Shown piece after piece: positions 23,190 through 31,347 of a stretch of 64,000 nt of DNA. Where the stretch lies: assembly GCF_003590835.1 (NCBI RefSeq), contig NZ_QYUQ01000002.1, positions 2,294,001-2,358,000 of the forward strand, written 5' to 3'. The notes beneath the pieces were generated by a model. It saw nothing but the letters and a program-made list of their open reading frames with translations, made no database searches and was not told the origin of the DNA. Position 1 is the first letter of the stretch, and every line of letters starts with the position of its first letter. Made by a program: the position numbers and the translations under genes. This DNA is from Noviherbaspirillum sedimenti (GTDB taxonomy: Bacteria > Pseudomonadota > Gammaproteobacteria > Burkholderiales > Burkholderiaceae_D).

Positions 23190-23308
23190 TGAAAAGCCCT
23201 CCGCAGAAGGGAGGGCTTGGTATTTGGTGCCGGTATTATTGCCGACCGCCAGCTCCGGTGGATGCAACCTATTCTTTTGAAAACTTTGTCTCACTCCAAA
23301 AGTTGCAT
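23190..23308 (-). ncRNA. Candidate FNR-controlled small RNA
   Basis: On the minus strand a perfect FNR box (23362-23375) is followed by a -10-like TATAGT (23321-23316), giving a start near 23307-23309 and placing the box at about -60 to -61.5, the class I position. About 115 nt later a hairpin AAGCCCTCC-CTTCTGC-GGAGGGCTT with a T-rich end (23218-23190) would terminate it. No reading frame of useful size fits inside. The RNA would have an internal stem ATGCAAC/GTTGCAT (7 bp, enclosing about 33 nt) and a CCTCCC stretch in the terminator stem/loop region. It is convergent with PEP-CTERM gene 2. No homology search was possible. Confidence 0.45.
23194..23218 (-). terminator. Hairpin terminator of the candidate small RNA
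   Basis: A perfect 9-bp stem AAGCCCTCC/GGAGGGCTT with a 7-nt loop; on the minus strand it is followed by TTCAATT. There is no T-run on the plus strand, so it works best for minus-strand transcription. Confidence 0.6.
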
Positions 23309-23315
23309 GGGCGGA

Positions 23316-23375
23316 ACTATACAAGACATTTCGTCACCCAGTGTTCCTTGCATTTGAGATATTGATTTGTATCAA
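23316..23375 (-). promoter_or_regulatory. Perfect FNR box with downstream -10 element
   Basis: TTGATTTGTATCAA at 23362-23375 matches the FNR/Anr consensus at all ten defined positions. The minus-strand -10 TATAGT (23321-23316) matches the sigma-70 consensus at 5 of 6. No protein-coding gene starts downstream on either strand within 250 bp. Confidence 0.65.
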
Positions 23376-23682
23376 GTGCGCTTGACGGTGCGGGTGGTCG
23401 GCGCGGTCGCTCCACGCCGACCATTCGGCAACGGTTTCGGGCGGCCTGTACGAATTCGTCTGTTTTCCGGCCCGTCAATGCAATGCTTAAAAATTCGGCA
23501 TAAGTTACACACAAATTCTGTGCGCAACTCGGTGGATATCTCATAGGAAATATTGGTAAGGTACTGATTCATATCAGAAATGTTGCGCTGCTCAAAAACC
23601 GATATGGAAATCTATTCACAGACCTTTCCATTGTGTAATCTACAGGAAACGCCTACGGTCCATGCACAGGTAATGCACAGGG
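23376..23682. other. Non-coding stretch between the FNR box and the umuC remnant
   Basis: About 300 bp, increasingly AT-rich towards the right. No convincing gene or hairpin was found on either strand. It may be what remains of the upstream region of a gene lost when the umuC fragment was joined. Confidence 0.35.
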
Positions 23683-24345
23683 TTGCGCGCGGCGTCGCCC
23701 AAGTGGTTGCGGGCGCAGTTCGGCGTGATGATGGAACGCACCGGAAATGAGTTGCGTGGCATTTCCTGCCTGGCGCTGGAAGATGCCGTGCCGCCCAAAC
23801 AGCAAATCGTTACCTCGCGCTCCTTCGGCCAGATGGTGCTTGTGCTCGATGAACTCAATGAGGCGGTAGCGACCTACATGACGCGCGCTGCCGAAAAGCT
23901 GCGGCATCAGCATGCCGTGTGCGGCGCCGTCTACGTCTTTATCCATACCAACCAGTTCCGGCCGCAGGACAGGCAGTACGGCAACGGCGTGGTGATGCCG
24001 CTTGCAGAGGCGACCAGTGATACCCGATGGCTGACGGCCGCCGCGCTGGCGGGTTTGAAGCGCATCTATCGGCCAGGCTATGCCTACAAGAAGGCTGGCG
24101 TCATGCTGCTTGAGCTGTCGCCGGCAGGCATAAGGCAGGCGTCGCTGTTCGACCCGGAGGGGAAGGGCGCTGTCCAGTCGGCCGCCGTGATGCGGGCCGT
24201 CGATACCCTGAATCGGGCGTATGGGCGAAATACCGTGATGGTGGGGGCGGCCGGCATGCAGCGGCGCTGGAGCATGAGGTCGGAAAACAGGAGTCCCCGG
24301 TTTACGACGCGGTGGGAGGAGATGCCGGTGGCGCTGGCGAGGTGA
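23683..24345 (+). pseudogene. umuC: umuC fragment (C-terminal half of DNA polymerase V subunit)
   Basis: About 220 codons matching the C-terminal half of UmuC: ASPKWLRAQFGVMMERTGNE, LALEDAVPPKQQIVTSRSFG (little-finger start), TRAAEKLRHQ, and the end SPRFTTRWEEMPVA, plus the KKAGVMLLELSPAG segment. The whole N-terminal palm with the catalytic Asp/Glu residues is missing; an in-frame TAA lies just upstream at 23671-23673. No start signal exists, so it cannot make an active polymerase. It is a remnant, probably from a plasmid- or phage-borne umuDC or rulAB operon; no umuD is nearby. Confidence 0.8.
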
Positions 24346-24389
24346 CCGGCATGTGTAGCTTGTCTTTGACTTCCGAGGAGAGGCCACCC

Positions 24390-24488
24390 TCAGGCGGTTG
24401 CTTTCGGCTGCTTGGACAGGAAGACCACTTTCGCGCCGGCCTGCGCCGCCACCAACTGCTCGCTCCACCAGTACCACTGTGGTGTCAG
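24390..24488 (-). pseudogene. Unidentified C-terminal coding fragment
   Basis: On the minus strand about 33 codons read as a sensible protein end (QWYWWSEQLVAAQAGAKVVF, then LSKQPKATA and TGA). It has good codon usage, but the frame has no start and I do not recognise the family. It is probably debris next to the umuC remnant. Confidence 0.25.
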
Positions 24489-24611
24489 ATGTTGCTAATT
24501 GCTCATTATCAAAATATTGCTTCGATGGTAATGCAACAATGTTAAGACACTTGGCTTTCTTGATTCAATGAGGCGCGGACCCCAATTGCCGGAAGTTGAT
24601 GAAAAATAAAA

Positions 24612-24722
24612 ATGACAGCACAGATTCCTGACACTTGTACTTTTGAGGGGCGAAAGTGGACGCTCGATGAGTGGGATGGACCAACTCAATGCGTGCCTAC
24701 CGACGAGCTCCAACAAGCATAA
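24612..24722 (+). CDS. Possible 36-residue protein or N-terminal gene remnant
   Basis: ATG 24612 to TAA 24720-24722. The start (MTAQIPDTCTFEGRKWTLDE) resembles the beginning of longer proteins of unknown function found in genomic islands, so this may be a gene cut short. Only a weak purine-rich stretch precedes it. Confidence 0.3.
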   Translation: MTAQIPDTCTFEGRKWTLDEWDGPTQCVPTDELQQA

Positions 24723-24794
24723 AGTGTAGTCAGTTTTTTCAGATGAGGGGATGGATGCCCCGGGAGTATCGAGTAATTTTTCGCCTGTAGAAAG

Positions 24795-25424
24795 ATGGTG
24801 AATATGACGAACAAAATTGAAGACGTGCCTCGCTTATTGCGATTGCCTGGAGCGATAGCTCTTCGTCGCCAGATGCTTGGGGAAGCTCACATTGCTCCAT
24901 TAACGCAGTATGTAGAGAGCTTGAGAGCAAAGCATCCGACGTGGGAATTTCAGGACTTTGACCCGATGGATGGCGGGGTAGAAGCGGACATGCTGTTTCT
25001 GATGGAAAAGCCCGGCCCCATGACTTCGCCCACTGGCAAGAAGCAAGGATCTGGCTTCATCTCGCGTAACAACGATGATCCAACGGCTGAAGCGACATTC
25101 AACTTCATGGTTGCGGCCGGTATTCCCAGAAAGCGGGTGGTGCTATGGAACGTGATACCAGGCTGGAACGGAACCATCAGCATGACGGTTGCCGAGTGCC
25201 GCTCTGGTGTGGAAGAGTTGAACGACCTGTTGCTGTTGCTGCCAAAAATCAAGACCGTGGTTCTGGTGGGTGGTAAGGCCGGACGTGCTCAAAAGCTTCT
25301 GGAAGGCATGAACCTGAGAATCTTCACGTCAGCCCATCCCTCTCCCAAGGTGCGCTCCATCAAACGGGCAATGTGGGACTTGATACCCAGGCAATGGGAA
25401 GAGGCGTATAAGTGTTGTCGCTGA
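24795..25424 (+). CDS. Uracil-DNA glycosylase-superfamily protein
   Basis: A 209-residue protein with the UDG-fold pattern: ADMLFLMEKPGP in the place of the water-activating motif 1, SRNNDDPTAEATFNF, RVVLWNVIPGWNG, the strand KTVVLVGGKAG, and motif 2 TSAHPSPKVRS with the conserved HPS. The usual motif 1 Asp/Asn is not obvious, so it may act on a different base or only bind DNA. No iron-sulfur cysteines are apparent. It is convergent with hsdR and close to the RM locus, a context suggesting a role in defence or DNA modification. The family is moderately sure; the substrate is unknown. Confidence 0.6.
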   Translation: MVNMTNKIEDVPRLLRLPGAIALRRQMLGEAHIAPLTQYVESLRAKHPTWEFQDFDPMDGGVEADMLFLMEKPGPMTSPTGKKQGSGFISRNNDDPTAEATFNFMVAAGIPRKRVVLWNVIPGWNGTISMTVAECRSGVEELNDLLLLLPKIKTVVLVGGKAGRAQKLLEGMNLRIFTSAHPSPKVRSIKRAMWDLIPRQWEEAYKCCR

Positions 25425-25435
25425 CGCGATTTTGA

Positions 25436-25533
25436 CCCAGGCTGCCGATTTTGACTGCCCAACTTCAAAAATTCCATAGCAGTCAATCGGGTGCCATGCA
25501 TGTGAGTGGGCCAACGAATTTCGGCAGCCTGGG
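25436..25533. repeat. Inverted-repeat pair, possible miniature element
   Basis: CCCAGGCTGCCGA (25436-25448) and TCGGCAGCCTGGG (25521-25533) are perfect 13-bp inverted repeats enclosing about 72 bp between the convergent UDG-like and hsdR genes. A TTTTGAC occurs on both sides of the left copy. It could be a small non-autonomous element, an IS remnant, or a transcription terminator pair. Confidence 0.45.
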
Positions 25534-25610
25534 GACGAACTCGGAATTTCGCCATCTGACACACCCTGTCGGATAAAGTTACGACTTATACAGGAAAGTG
25601 CTGGTCGCGG

Positions 25611-28600
25611 TCACGCCCACTCCGCACTGAGCGTCTCCGCCTGCGCCAGCACCAGTTGCACTGCCTCTTCCCGCTTCACCGGCGGGTACTTGTACTTGCG
25701 CAGGATGCGCTTGACCATCAGCCGCAATTTCGCCCGCACGCTTTCCCGCACGGACCAATCCACACTGACATTCTGGCGCAAGCTTTCCGCCAGTTCATGG
25801 GCGATCTTTTTAAGTGTCTCGTCGCCCAACTCCCGCACAGAGTCCTCATTGTTGGCCAGTGCATCATAAAAGGCCAATTCATCGGAATTCAAGCCCAAGT
25901 CCGCGCCCCGGTCAGCCGCCTCCTGGAATTTCTTGGCCATCTCGATTAATTCCTCGATCACCTGCGCGGTTTCAATCGAGCGGTTCTGATACCGCTTGAT
26001 GACGTTGGCAAGCAACTCCGAGAATTTATTGTTCTGCACCAGGTTGCTGGCGAAGCGGCTCTTGATTTCCCCTTCCAGCAGCCGCTCCAGCAATTCCACG
26101 GCAAGATTTCTCTCCGGCAGATTGCGCACTTCGTTCAGGAAATCGTCATCGAGAATCCCGATGTTTGGCTTGTCCAGCCCCGCTGCACCGAAAATATCGA
26201 CCACTTCGGTGGACACCACTGCCGAGTCGATGATCTGGCGAACCGCCAGCTCCCGTTCCTCGTCGGCCAGTTTTTTGGCGCTGATATCTTTTTTGGTCAG
26301 CAGCACCTTCACCGCCTGGAAAAACGCCACTTCTTCCCGTGCTGCCTTGGCCTCATCCAGCGTGCAGCACAGCGTGAATGCCTTGGACATGGCCAAGGCG
26401 GTGTCAGCAAAGCGCTTCTTGCCATCCTGGACGCCGAGGACATGATTGGCGGCCTTGGCCAGCAAGCCGTGCCCGCCAGTCAGGAAACCGCTATAGTCAA
26501 AACTATGCAACATGGCGCGCAACACGTCCAACTTTTCTTCCATGACCGCATACGCCTCATGCGCATCGACAGTCGGCCGGCCACGCCCGTTGCTGGCGGT
26601 ATATTCCTTGAGGGCCTGCTTCAGGTCGTTGGCAATGCCGATGTAATCGACCACCAAGCCGCCCTGCTTGTCGCGGAACACGCGGTTTACGCGCGCAATC
26701 GCCTGCATCAGGTTATGGCCCTTCATCGGCTTGTCCACGTACAGCGTATGCACGCAGGGCGCGTCAAAGCCGGTCAACCACATGTCCCTCACGATCACCA
26801 GCTTTAATGCATCTGCGGGGTCTTTAAACCGCTTTTCCAGCCGTTTCTTGACCTGTTTGGAGTATATGTGCGGGCGTAGCAGTGCCTTGTCGCTGGCCGA
26901 GCCGGTCATGACGATCTTAATTGCGCCCTTTTCGGGATCAGCGTCATGCCAGTCGGGCCACAAGGCGACGAGGGCATCGTACAAGTGCACGCAGATCTCG
27001 CGGCTCATCGCCACGACCATCGCCTTGCCGTTTTGCGCCTTGTTGCGCTCCTCGAAGTGCGCGACAAGATCTGCGGCCACTTGATGGACGCGCGGCGCGG
27101 CACCCACAACCTTTTCCAGAGCTGCCCATCTGCTTTTCAGCTTGGCCTGTTCGTCGCCTTCCTCGTCTTCAGCCAACTCATCGACCTCGGCATCGATAGT
27201 CGATAGCTCATCCTCCTTCAAGCCGAGCTTGGCCAGGCGCGATTCATAGTAAATCGCCACCGTCGCGCCATCATCGCGCGCTTGCTGCATGTCGTAGACG
27301 TGGATGTAGTCGCCGAACACGGCCCGCGTGTCGCGGTCTTCGCTGGAAACCGGAGTGCCGGTAAAGGCGACGAAAGTCGCGTTGGGCAGCGCGTCGCGCA
27401 GATGCTGCGCATAGCCGACCTGGTAGCCCTTGGCATCACCTTTGAATTTCGCCTCGAAGCCATACTGCGTGCGGTGCGCTTCATCAGCGATGACGACGAT
27501 ATTGCTGCGGTCGGAAAGTACCGGGAATGTATCTTCATCCTCGCCAGGCATGAACTTCTGGATGGTGGCAAAAACGATACCACCCGATGGCCGGTTGGCC
27601 AGCTTGGCGCGCAAGTCTTGGCGAGTCTCACCCTGCACCGGCTGCTCACGCAACAAATCCTGCGATAGCGAAAACACGCCGAACAGTTGGCCATCGAGGT
27701 CATTGCGGTCGGTGATGACGACGATGGTTGGGTTTTCCATCGCCGATTCGCGCATCACGCGGGCGGCAAAGCAGGTCATCGTGATGCTCTTGCCAGATCC
27801 CTGTGTATGCCACACCACGCCGCCCTTGTGATTGCCATCCGGGCGCGACGCCGCCACGACCTGATTGATCGCTGACCGCACTGCATGGAACTGGTGATAG
27901 CCGGCGACCTTCTTGACCAGCGTGCCGTCATCCTCGAACAGCACAAAGAAACGCAGGAAATCCAGCAGATAGGCCGGGGCCAGCACGCCACGCACCAGGG
28001 TTTCCAGCTCGTTAAATTGCCCCAGCGGGTCAAGCGTGATGCCGTCAATCGTGCGCCAGGCCATGTAACGCTCGGCAGTGGCCGACAACGCCCCCATGCG
28101 CGCCTCGGTGCCATCCGAAATCACCAGTACCTCGTTGTACTGGAACACATCCGGGATTTGTTCCTTGTAGGTTTCAATCTGGTCAAAGGCTTTCCAGATA
28201 TCGGCATTTTGGTCGGCGGGGTTCTTCAGCTCCAGCAGAACCAACGGAAAACCATTGATGAACAGGATGATGTCGGGGCGGCGGGTATATTTGGCGCCCT
28301 TGATCGAGAACTGATTGATCGCCAGCCATTCGTTGGCAGTGACATCGGCAAAGTCGATCAGGCGCACGAAGTCGCCGCGTGTCTCCCCGTCTTTTTGGTA
28401 TTCCACCGGTACGCCATTGACCAGCATGCGGTGGAAGTTGCGGTTGGCTGGCAGCAGCGCGGGCGTGTCAAGATTGAGCACCTGCCGCAGCGCATCCTCG
28501 CGCGCGGCCGCCGGCACCGAAGGATTCAAGCGGGCGATGGCGTCGCGCAGGCGGCCGGCAAGGATGACTTCGCGGTAGTGGGCGCGTTCCGGGCTATCAC

Positions 28601-28691
28601 CGTCGGGCGCGATATCGGGGCCGTACAAGGGCGTGTAACCAGTATCGGCCAGCCAGCCGAGGGTTTCCAGTTCGAGTTGGTCTTCAGTCAT
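25611..28691 (-). CDS. hsdR: Type I restriction enzyme, R (motor/nuclease) subunit
   Basis: A 1026-residue HsdR. The N-terminal PD-(D/E)xK nuclease shows RPDIILF (138-144) and VLLELKNP (151-158). The SF2 translocase has Walker A HTQGSGKSIT (295-304), DEAH in VVIADEAHRTQ (403-406), FTGTP and later helicase motifs (DMWLTGFDAP, IARVNR). The C-terminus is the usual helical region that contacts HsdM. It cuts unmethylated DNA after ATP-driven translocation. The ATG at 28691 (MTEDQLELET) is chosen over an upstream start in the repeat. It is separated from hsdM-hsdS by fic copy 2 on the opposite strand, so it needs its own promoter in the 113-bp gap at 28692-28804. Confidence 0.95.
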   Translation of the reverse strand: MTEDQLELETLGWLADTGYTPLYGPDIAPDGDSPERAHYREVILAGRLRDAIARLNPSVPAAAREDALRQVLNLDTPALLPANRNFHRMLVNGVPVEYQKDGETRGDFVRLIDFADVTANEWLAINQFSIKGAKYTRRPDIILFINGFPLVLLELKNPADQNADIWKAFDQIETYKEQIPDVFQYNEVLVISDGTEARMGALSATAERYMAWRTIDGITLDPLGQFNELETLVRGVLAPAYLLDFLRFFVLFEDDGTLVKKVAGYHQFHAVRSAINQVVAASRPDGNHKGGVVWHTQGSGKSITMTCFAARVMRESAMENPTIVVITDRNDLDGQLFGVFSLSQDLLREQPVQGETRQDLRAKLANRPSGGIVFATIQKFMPGEDEDTFPVLSDRSNIVVIADEAHRTQYGFEAKFKGDAKGYQVGYAQHLRDALPNATFVAFTGTPVSSEDRDTRAVFGDYIHVYDMQQARDDGATVAIYYESRLAKLGLKEDELSTIDAEVDELAEDEEGDEQAKLKSRWAALEKVVGAAPRVHQVAADLVAHFEERNKAQNGKAMVVAMSREICVHLYDALVALWPDWHDADPEKGAIKIVMTGSASDKALLRPHIYSKQVKKRLEKRFKDPADALKLVIVRDMWLTGFDAPCVHTLYVDKPMKGHNLMQAIARVNRVFRDKQGGLVVDYIGIANDLKQALKEYTASNGRGRPTVDAHEAYAVMEEKLDVLRAMLHSFDYSGFLTGGHGLLAKAANHVLGVQDGKKRFADTALAMSKAFTLCCTLDEAKAAREEVAFFQAVKVLLTKKDISAKKLADEERELAVRQIIDSAVVSTEVVDIFGAAGLDKPNIGILDDDFLNEVRNLPERNLAVELLERLLEGEIKSRFASNLVQNNKFSELLANVIKRYQNRSIETAQVIEELIEMAKKFQEAADRGADLGLNSDELAFYDALANNEDSVRELGDETLKKIAHELAESLRQNVSVDWSVRESVRAKLRLMVKRILRKYKYPPVKREEAVQLVLAQAETLSAEWA

Positions 28692-28693
28692 TA

Positions 28694-29996
28694 TCGGTAT
28701 CATTCTTGCAAGCAATAACAATACCATAATGCAGCTTAAAAATTTTCTTCCTTGTTGAGCCGAATATGCTATCTTTTCAGCTCAAATATTGAGCCGTAAA
28801 TGACATGAATTCGCCTCATTCAGCAAAATACATCTGGCAACAGCCAGGCTGGCCAGCGCTACGCTATGACCTGGCGACACTCGCGCCGGAACTGGGTGCG
28901 GCCCGACGAGCGCAAGGCAGCGTGCTTGGCCGGGCAGAAGCCATCGGGCTGGAGCAACTGGCCAGCATCACGAATGCCATCTGGGTCGACGAGGTGATTG
29001 CCACGGCGGCGATTGAAGGCGAAGCCCTGAACCTGGATGCCGTTCGTTCGTCCGTGGCCCGTAAACTCGGCTTGGGCGAAGGCGGCCCGGTCGCCAGAAA
29101 TGTGGACGGTCTGGTGGATGTGATGCATGACGCCGGCAGCGCATTTGCCGACAGGCTGGATGCCGACCGGCTTTGCCGCTGGCATTCTGCGCTCTTCCCC
29201 GGCGGCACTTCCGGCATTCGGCGCATCGAGGTGGGCCGCTACCGTTCGTTTTCCGACCCGATGCAAATCATTAGCGGCCGCCCCGGCAAGGAAGTCATTC
29301 ACTATGAAGCGCCGCCATCGGCACGTGTGGCCGCTGAAATGGACGCCTTTATCGACTGGTTCAATTCATCAGCCACTGCCGGCGAAGATGGCCTCATCCG
29401 CGCCGCCCTGGCGCATTTGTGGTTCGAGACCATCCATCCTTTCGAGGATGGCAATGGCAGAATCGGCCGCGCCATCGTCGATCTGGCGCTGGCGCAGGAT
29501 CTGGGCGCCGCCACGCGCCTTTACAGCATGTCGCGCCAGCTTCGGGAAAACCGGCGCGCATATTACGATGCGCTCAACCAGGCTCAGTCCGGCGCACTGG
29601 ACGTCACCGGCTGGGTGGCCTGGTTCGCCCACCAGTTTGCCGAGGCCTGCGAAAAATCCGGCCAGATCATCCAGGCGGCCCTTGCCAAGCAGCGGTTCTG
29701 GGCACAGCATGCCGGCGTGCCGCTCAACGAGCGGCAGCGCAAAGCAATACAGAAGCTGCTCGATGTCGGCGACAGCGGTTTTCAGGGCGGGCTGAGCGCG
29801 GAAAAATATGGCGCAATCACTGGAGCGTCAAAGGCGACCGCGACGCGCGATCTGACGGCGCTGGCGGAACACGGCCTGCTGTTTGTCAGCGGACAGGGGC
29901 GAAGTACGCGGTATGCGTTGAAGAGGGATTAAGCCGCGATAAACGTGTGCCCCACCCTGGAAAATTACGGCAATCGAAATCCGCCTCCCCCTCGCG
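28694..29996 (+). repeat. Direct repeat copy 2 (1303 bp) carrying fic
   Basis: Ungapped match to 8483-9785. Differences are few and clustered: an uninterrupted identical block of about 380 bp (about 28903-29282 in this copy) is flanked by more diverged segments, a sign of gene conversion. Confidence 0.95.
28805..29932 (+). CDS. fic: Fic-family protein, copy 2 (within the type I RM locus)
   Basis: A 375-residue Fic protein nearly identical to the copy at 8594: catalytic HPFEDGNGRIGR at 211-222, class II inhibitory TAAIEG at 67-72, and a C-terminal winged-helix-like region. It lies head-to-head with hsdR (113-bp gap) and tail-to-tail with hsdS (167-bp gap). fic genes are often found inside type I RM loci, which suggests this is the ancestral position. 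Its role there (toxin, modifier of RM subunits, or guard against loss of the locus) is not known. Confidence 0.92.
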   Translation: MNSPHSAKYIWQQPGWPALRYDLATLAPELGAARRAQGSVLGRAEAIGLEQLASITNAIWVDEVIATAAIEGEALNLDAVRSSVARKLGLGEGGPVARNVDGLVDVMHDAGSAFADRLDADRLCRWHSALFPGGTSGIRRIEVGRYRSFSDPMQIISGRPGKEVIHYEAPPSARVAAEMDAFIDWFNSSATAGEDGLIRAALAHLWFETIHPFEDGNGRIGRAIVDLALAQDLGAATRLYSMSRQLRENRRAYYDALNQAQSGALDVTGWVAWFAHQFAEACEKSGQIIQAALAKQRFWAQHAGVPLNERQRKAIQKLLDVGDSGFQGGLSAEKYGAITGASKATATRDLTALAEHGLLFVSGQGRSTRYALKRD

Positions 29997-30099
29997 CCCT
30001 GCGCCGATGCGCAACGGCACGCAGCTTGGGCGCCAGAACAACTTCTGCTTCAACGTTGCGTACCATCGGACGTTGTGGCAATGAAGGTGGCATTCAGAA

Positions 30100-31347
30100 T
30101 CAAGCCAATGCTACGTCGATTTCCGAAGTCGCGTCCGGCAGGCGGAGCTGGCCCGAGATCAGGCGGGGGAGCAAGGTGTCGCGCAAGCTGGAAAGGGTTT
30201 GTGCCTGTTTTTCATTTTCGACCAGTCGCTCAAACAAACTGCCAGCAATATTTACAAATGCCTCATGCACAGGCGAAGGTGGAACGAGCATGGGAATCGG
30301 TCGAAAAGCCTTTTTACTGATTTCCATGAAAGTTGATCCATTAGCACGTGCCTTGATTGCTTCCATATTTTGCTTGCACCAGAACAGCATGAACAACGGA
30401 GAAAGCTGGCCGCCGGGTGGCATGGCAATATAGCCCTGATTAATCGCCAACGGGATTTGTGCAATGGCCAAGTAGCCAATCGGCGCACGCGAAGACATCA
30501 ACAATGTTCCAGCGGGCAGAAGCCCCGAACTTATTTTTGCCACCCCTTTGGCCGACAGTTTGCGTTCAGTGTCGAGCAAAATGGGAGATTGAATGCCCGA
30601 CAGATCTTTTGGCGTGGTCCAGCAATACTCGCCGGACTCCCAATAGCTTGCCTCCTTGGTATCCGGGGTTCCGCCGCCAACGCTTTCGATAACATCGCCT
30701 ACAGGAGTTACTTGCCATCCTATGGGCACTAATCCTAATTCCGACTCCTCAAAACCATCCGGGAAGAGCGCGGCAGTGACAGCATCCATTCCTTCCGGCG
30801 GACGGTCTTCCTGCTTGGCGCGCACCGGGTCGAAATTCACGAACCAGGATTTGAACAAGGCTTGGACGATGGCTTCGAGGGTGGCGTTGATTTCGCGCAG
30901 GAGGGCGATGCGGTCATCAATGAGGCCGAGAATTCTGGCAATCTTGCATTGTTCTTCAGGAGTAGGCCAAGAAACCTCAATGGGATGAACATGATTCCGG
31001 TTCAGTGTTGGATTGGCCGAACCGACATCTAGCGCGCTGAGTTCTTTCGCATGGGCGAGAAAGAAGTAGTAGACAAACAATGCATCGTTTCCGTGGAAGT
31101 CTTTAACCCAGAGGGATGTGTCATGCGGCCAATAGTCTTCCTTTATGAAATGGACGCTGCCGACGACCCCTTTTCGACCTAATACAACGCCAGGACCGCT
31201 GACCATCGCTGTGTCATGCCAACTGCTGATACCAGCAGAGGAGACAACTGGTATAGGACCTGGGCGCTGCGTTGCTTTTGTAATGTCAAAGCCTCGTTGC
31301 AGCGTTGCCTGTTCGCCTATTGTGGTTCGTATCCACTCAGAACTCAT
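30100..31347 (-). CDS. hsdS: Type I restriction enzyme, S (specificity) subunit
   Basis: A 415-residue HsdS with two target-recognition domains and two conserved helices. TRD1 covers roughly residues 1-140; the first conserved helix follows (EEQCKIARILGLIDDRIALL); a linker precedes TRD2 (from about 215, LGLVPIGWQVTPVGDVIE); the second helix is near the end (LRDTLLPRLISGQL). The GW-x-V pattern before each TRD is typical. It determines the bipartite DNA site jointly read by methylase and nuclease. It overlaps hsdM by 11 bp, so the two are translationally coupled. The target site cannot be predicted. Confidence 0.93.
   Translation of the reverse strand: MSSEWIRTTIGEQATLQRGFDITKATQRPGPIPVVSSAGISSWHDTAMVSGPGVVLGRKGVVGSVHFIKEDYWPHDTSLWVKDFHGNDALFVYYFFLAHAKELSALDVGSANPTLNRNHVHPIEVSWPTPEEQCKIARILGLIDDRIALLREINATLEAIVQALFKSWFVNFDPVRAKQEDRPPEGMDAVTAALFPDGFEESELGLVPIGWQVTPVGDVIESVGGGTPDTKEASYWESGEYCWTTPKDLSGIQSPILLDTERKLSAKGVAKISSGLLPAGTLLMSSRAPIGYLAIAQIPLAINQGYIAMPPGGQLSPLFMLFWCKQNMEAIKARANGSTFMEISKKAFRPIPMLVPPSPVHEAFVNIAGSLFERLVENEKQAQTLSSLRDTLLPRLISGQLRLPDATSEIDVALA

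Noticed and set aside
23222-23262. TGGTGCCGG stretch resembling the 3' end of a minus-strand tRNA
   Set aside because: No cloverleaf, T-arm or anticodon stem can be formed around it.
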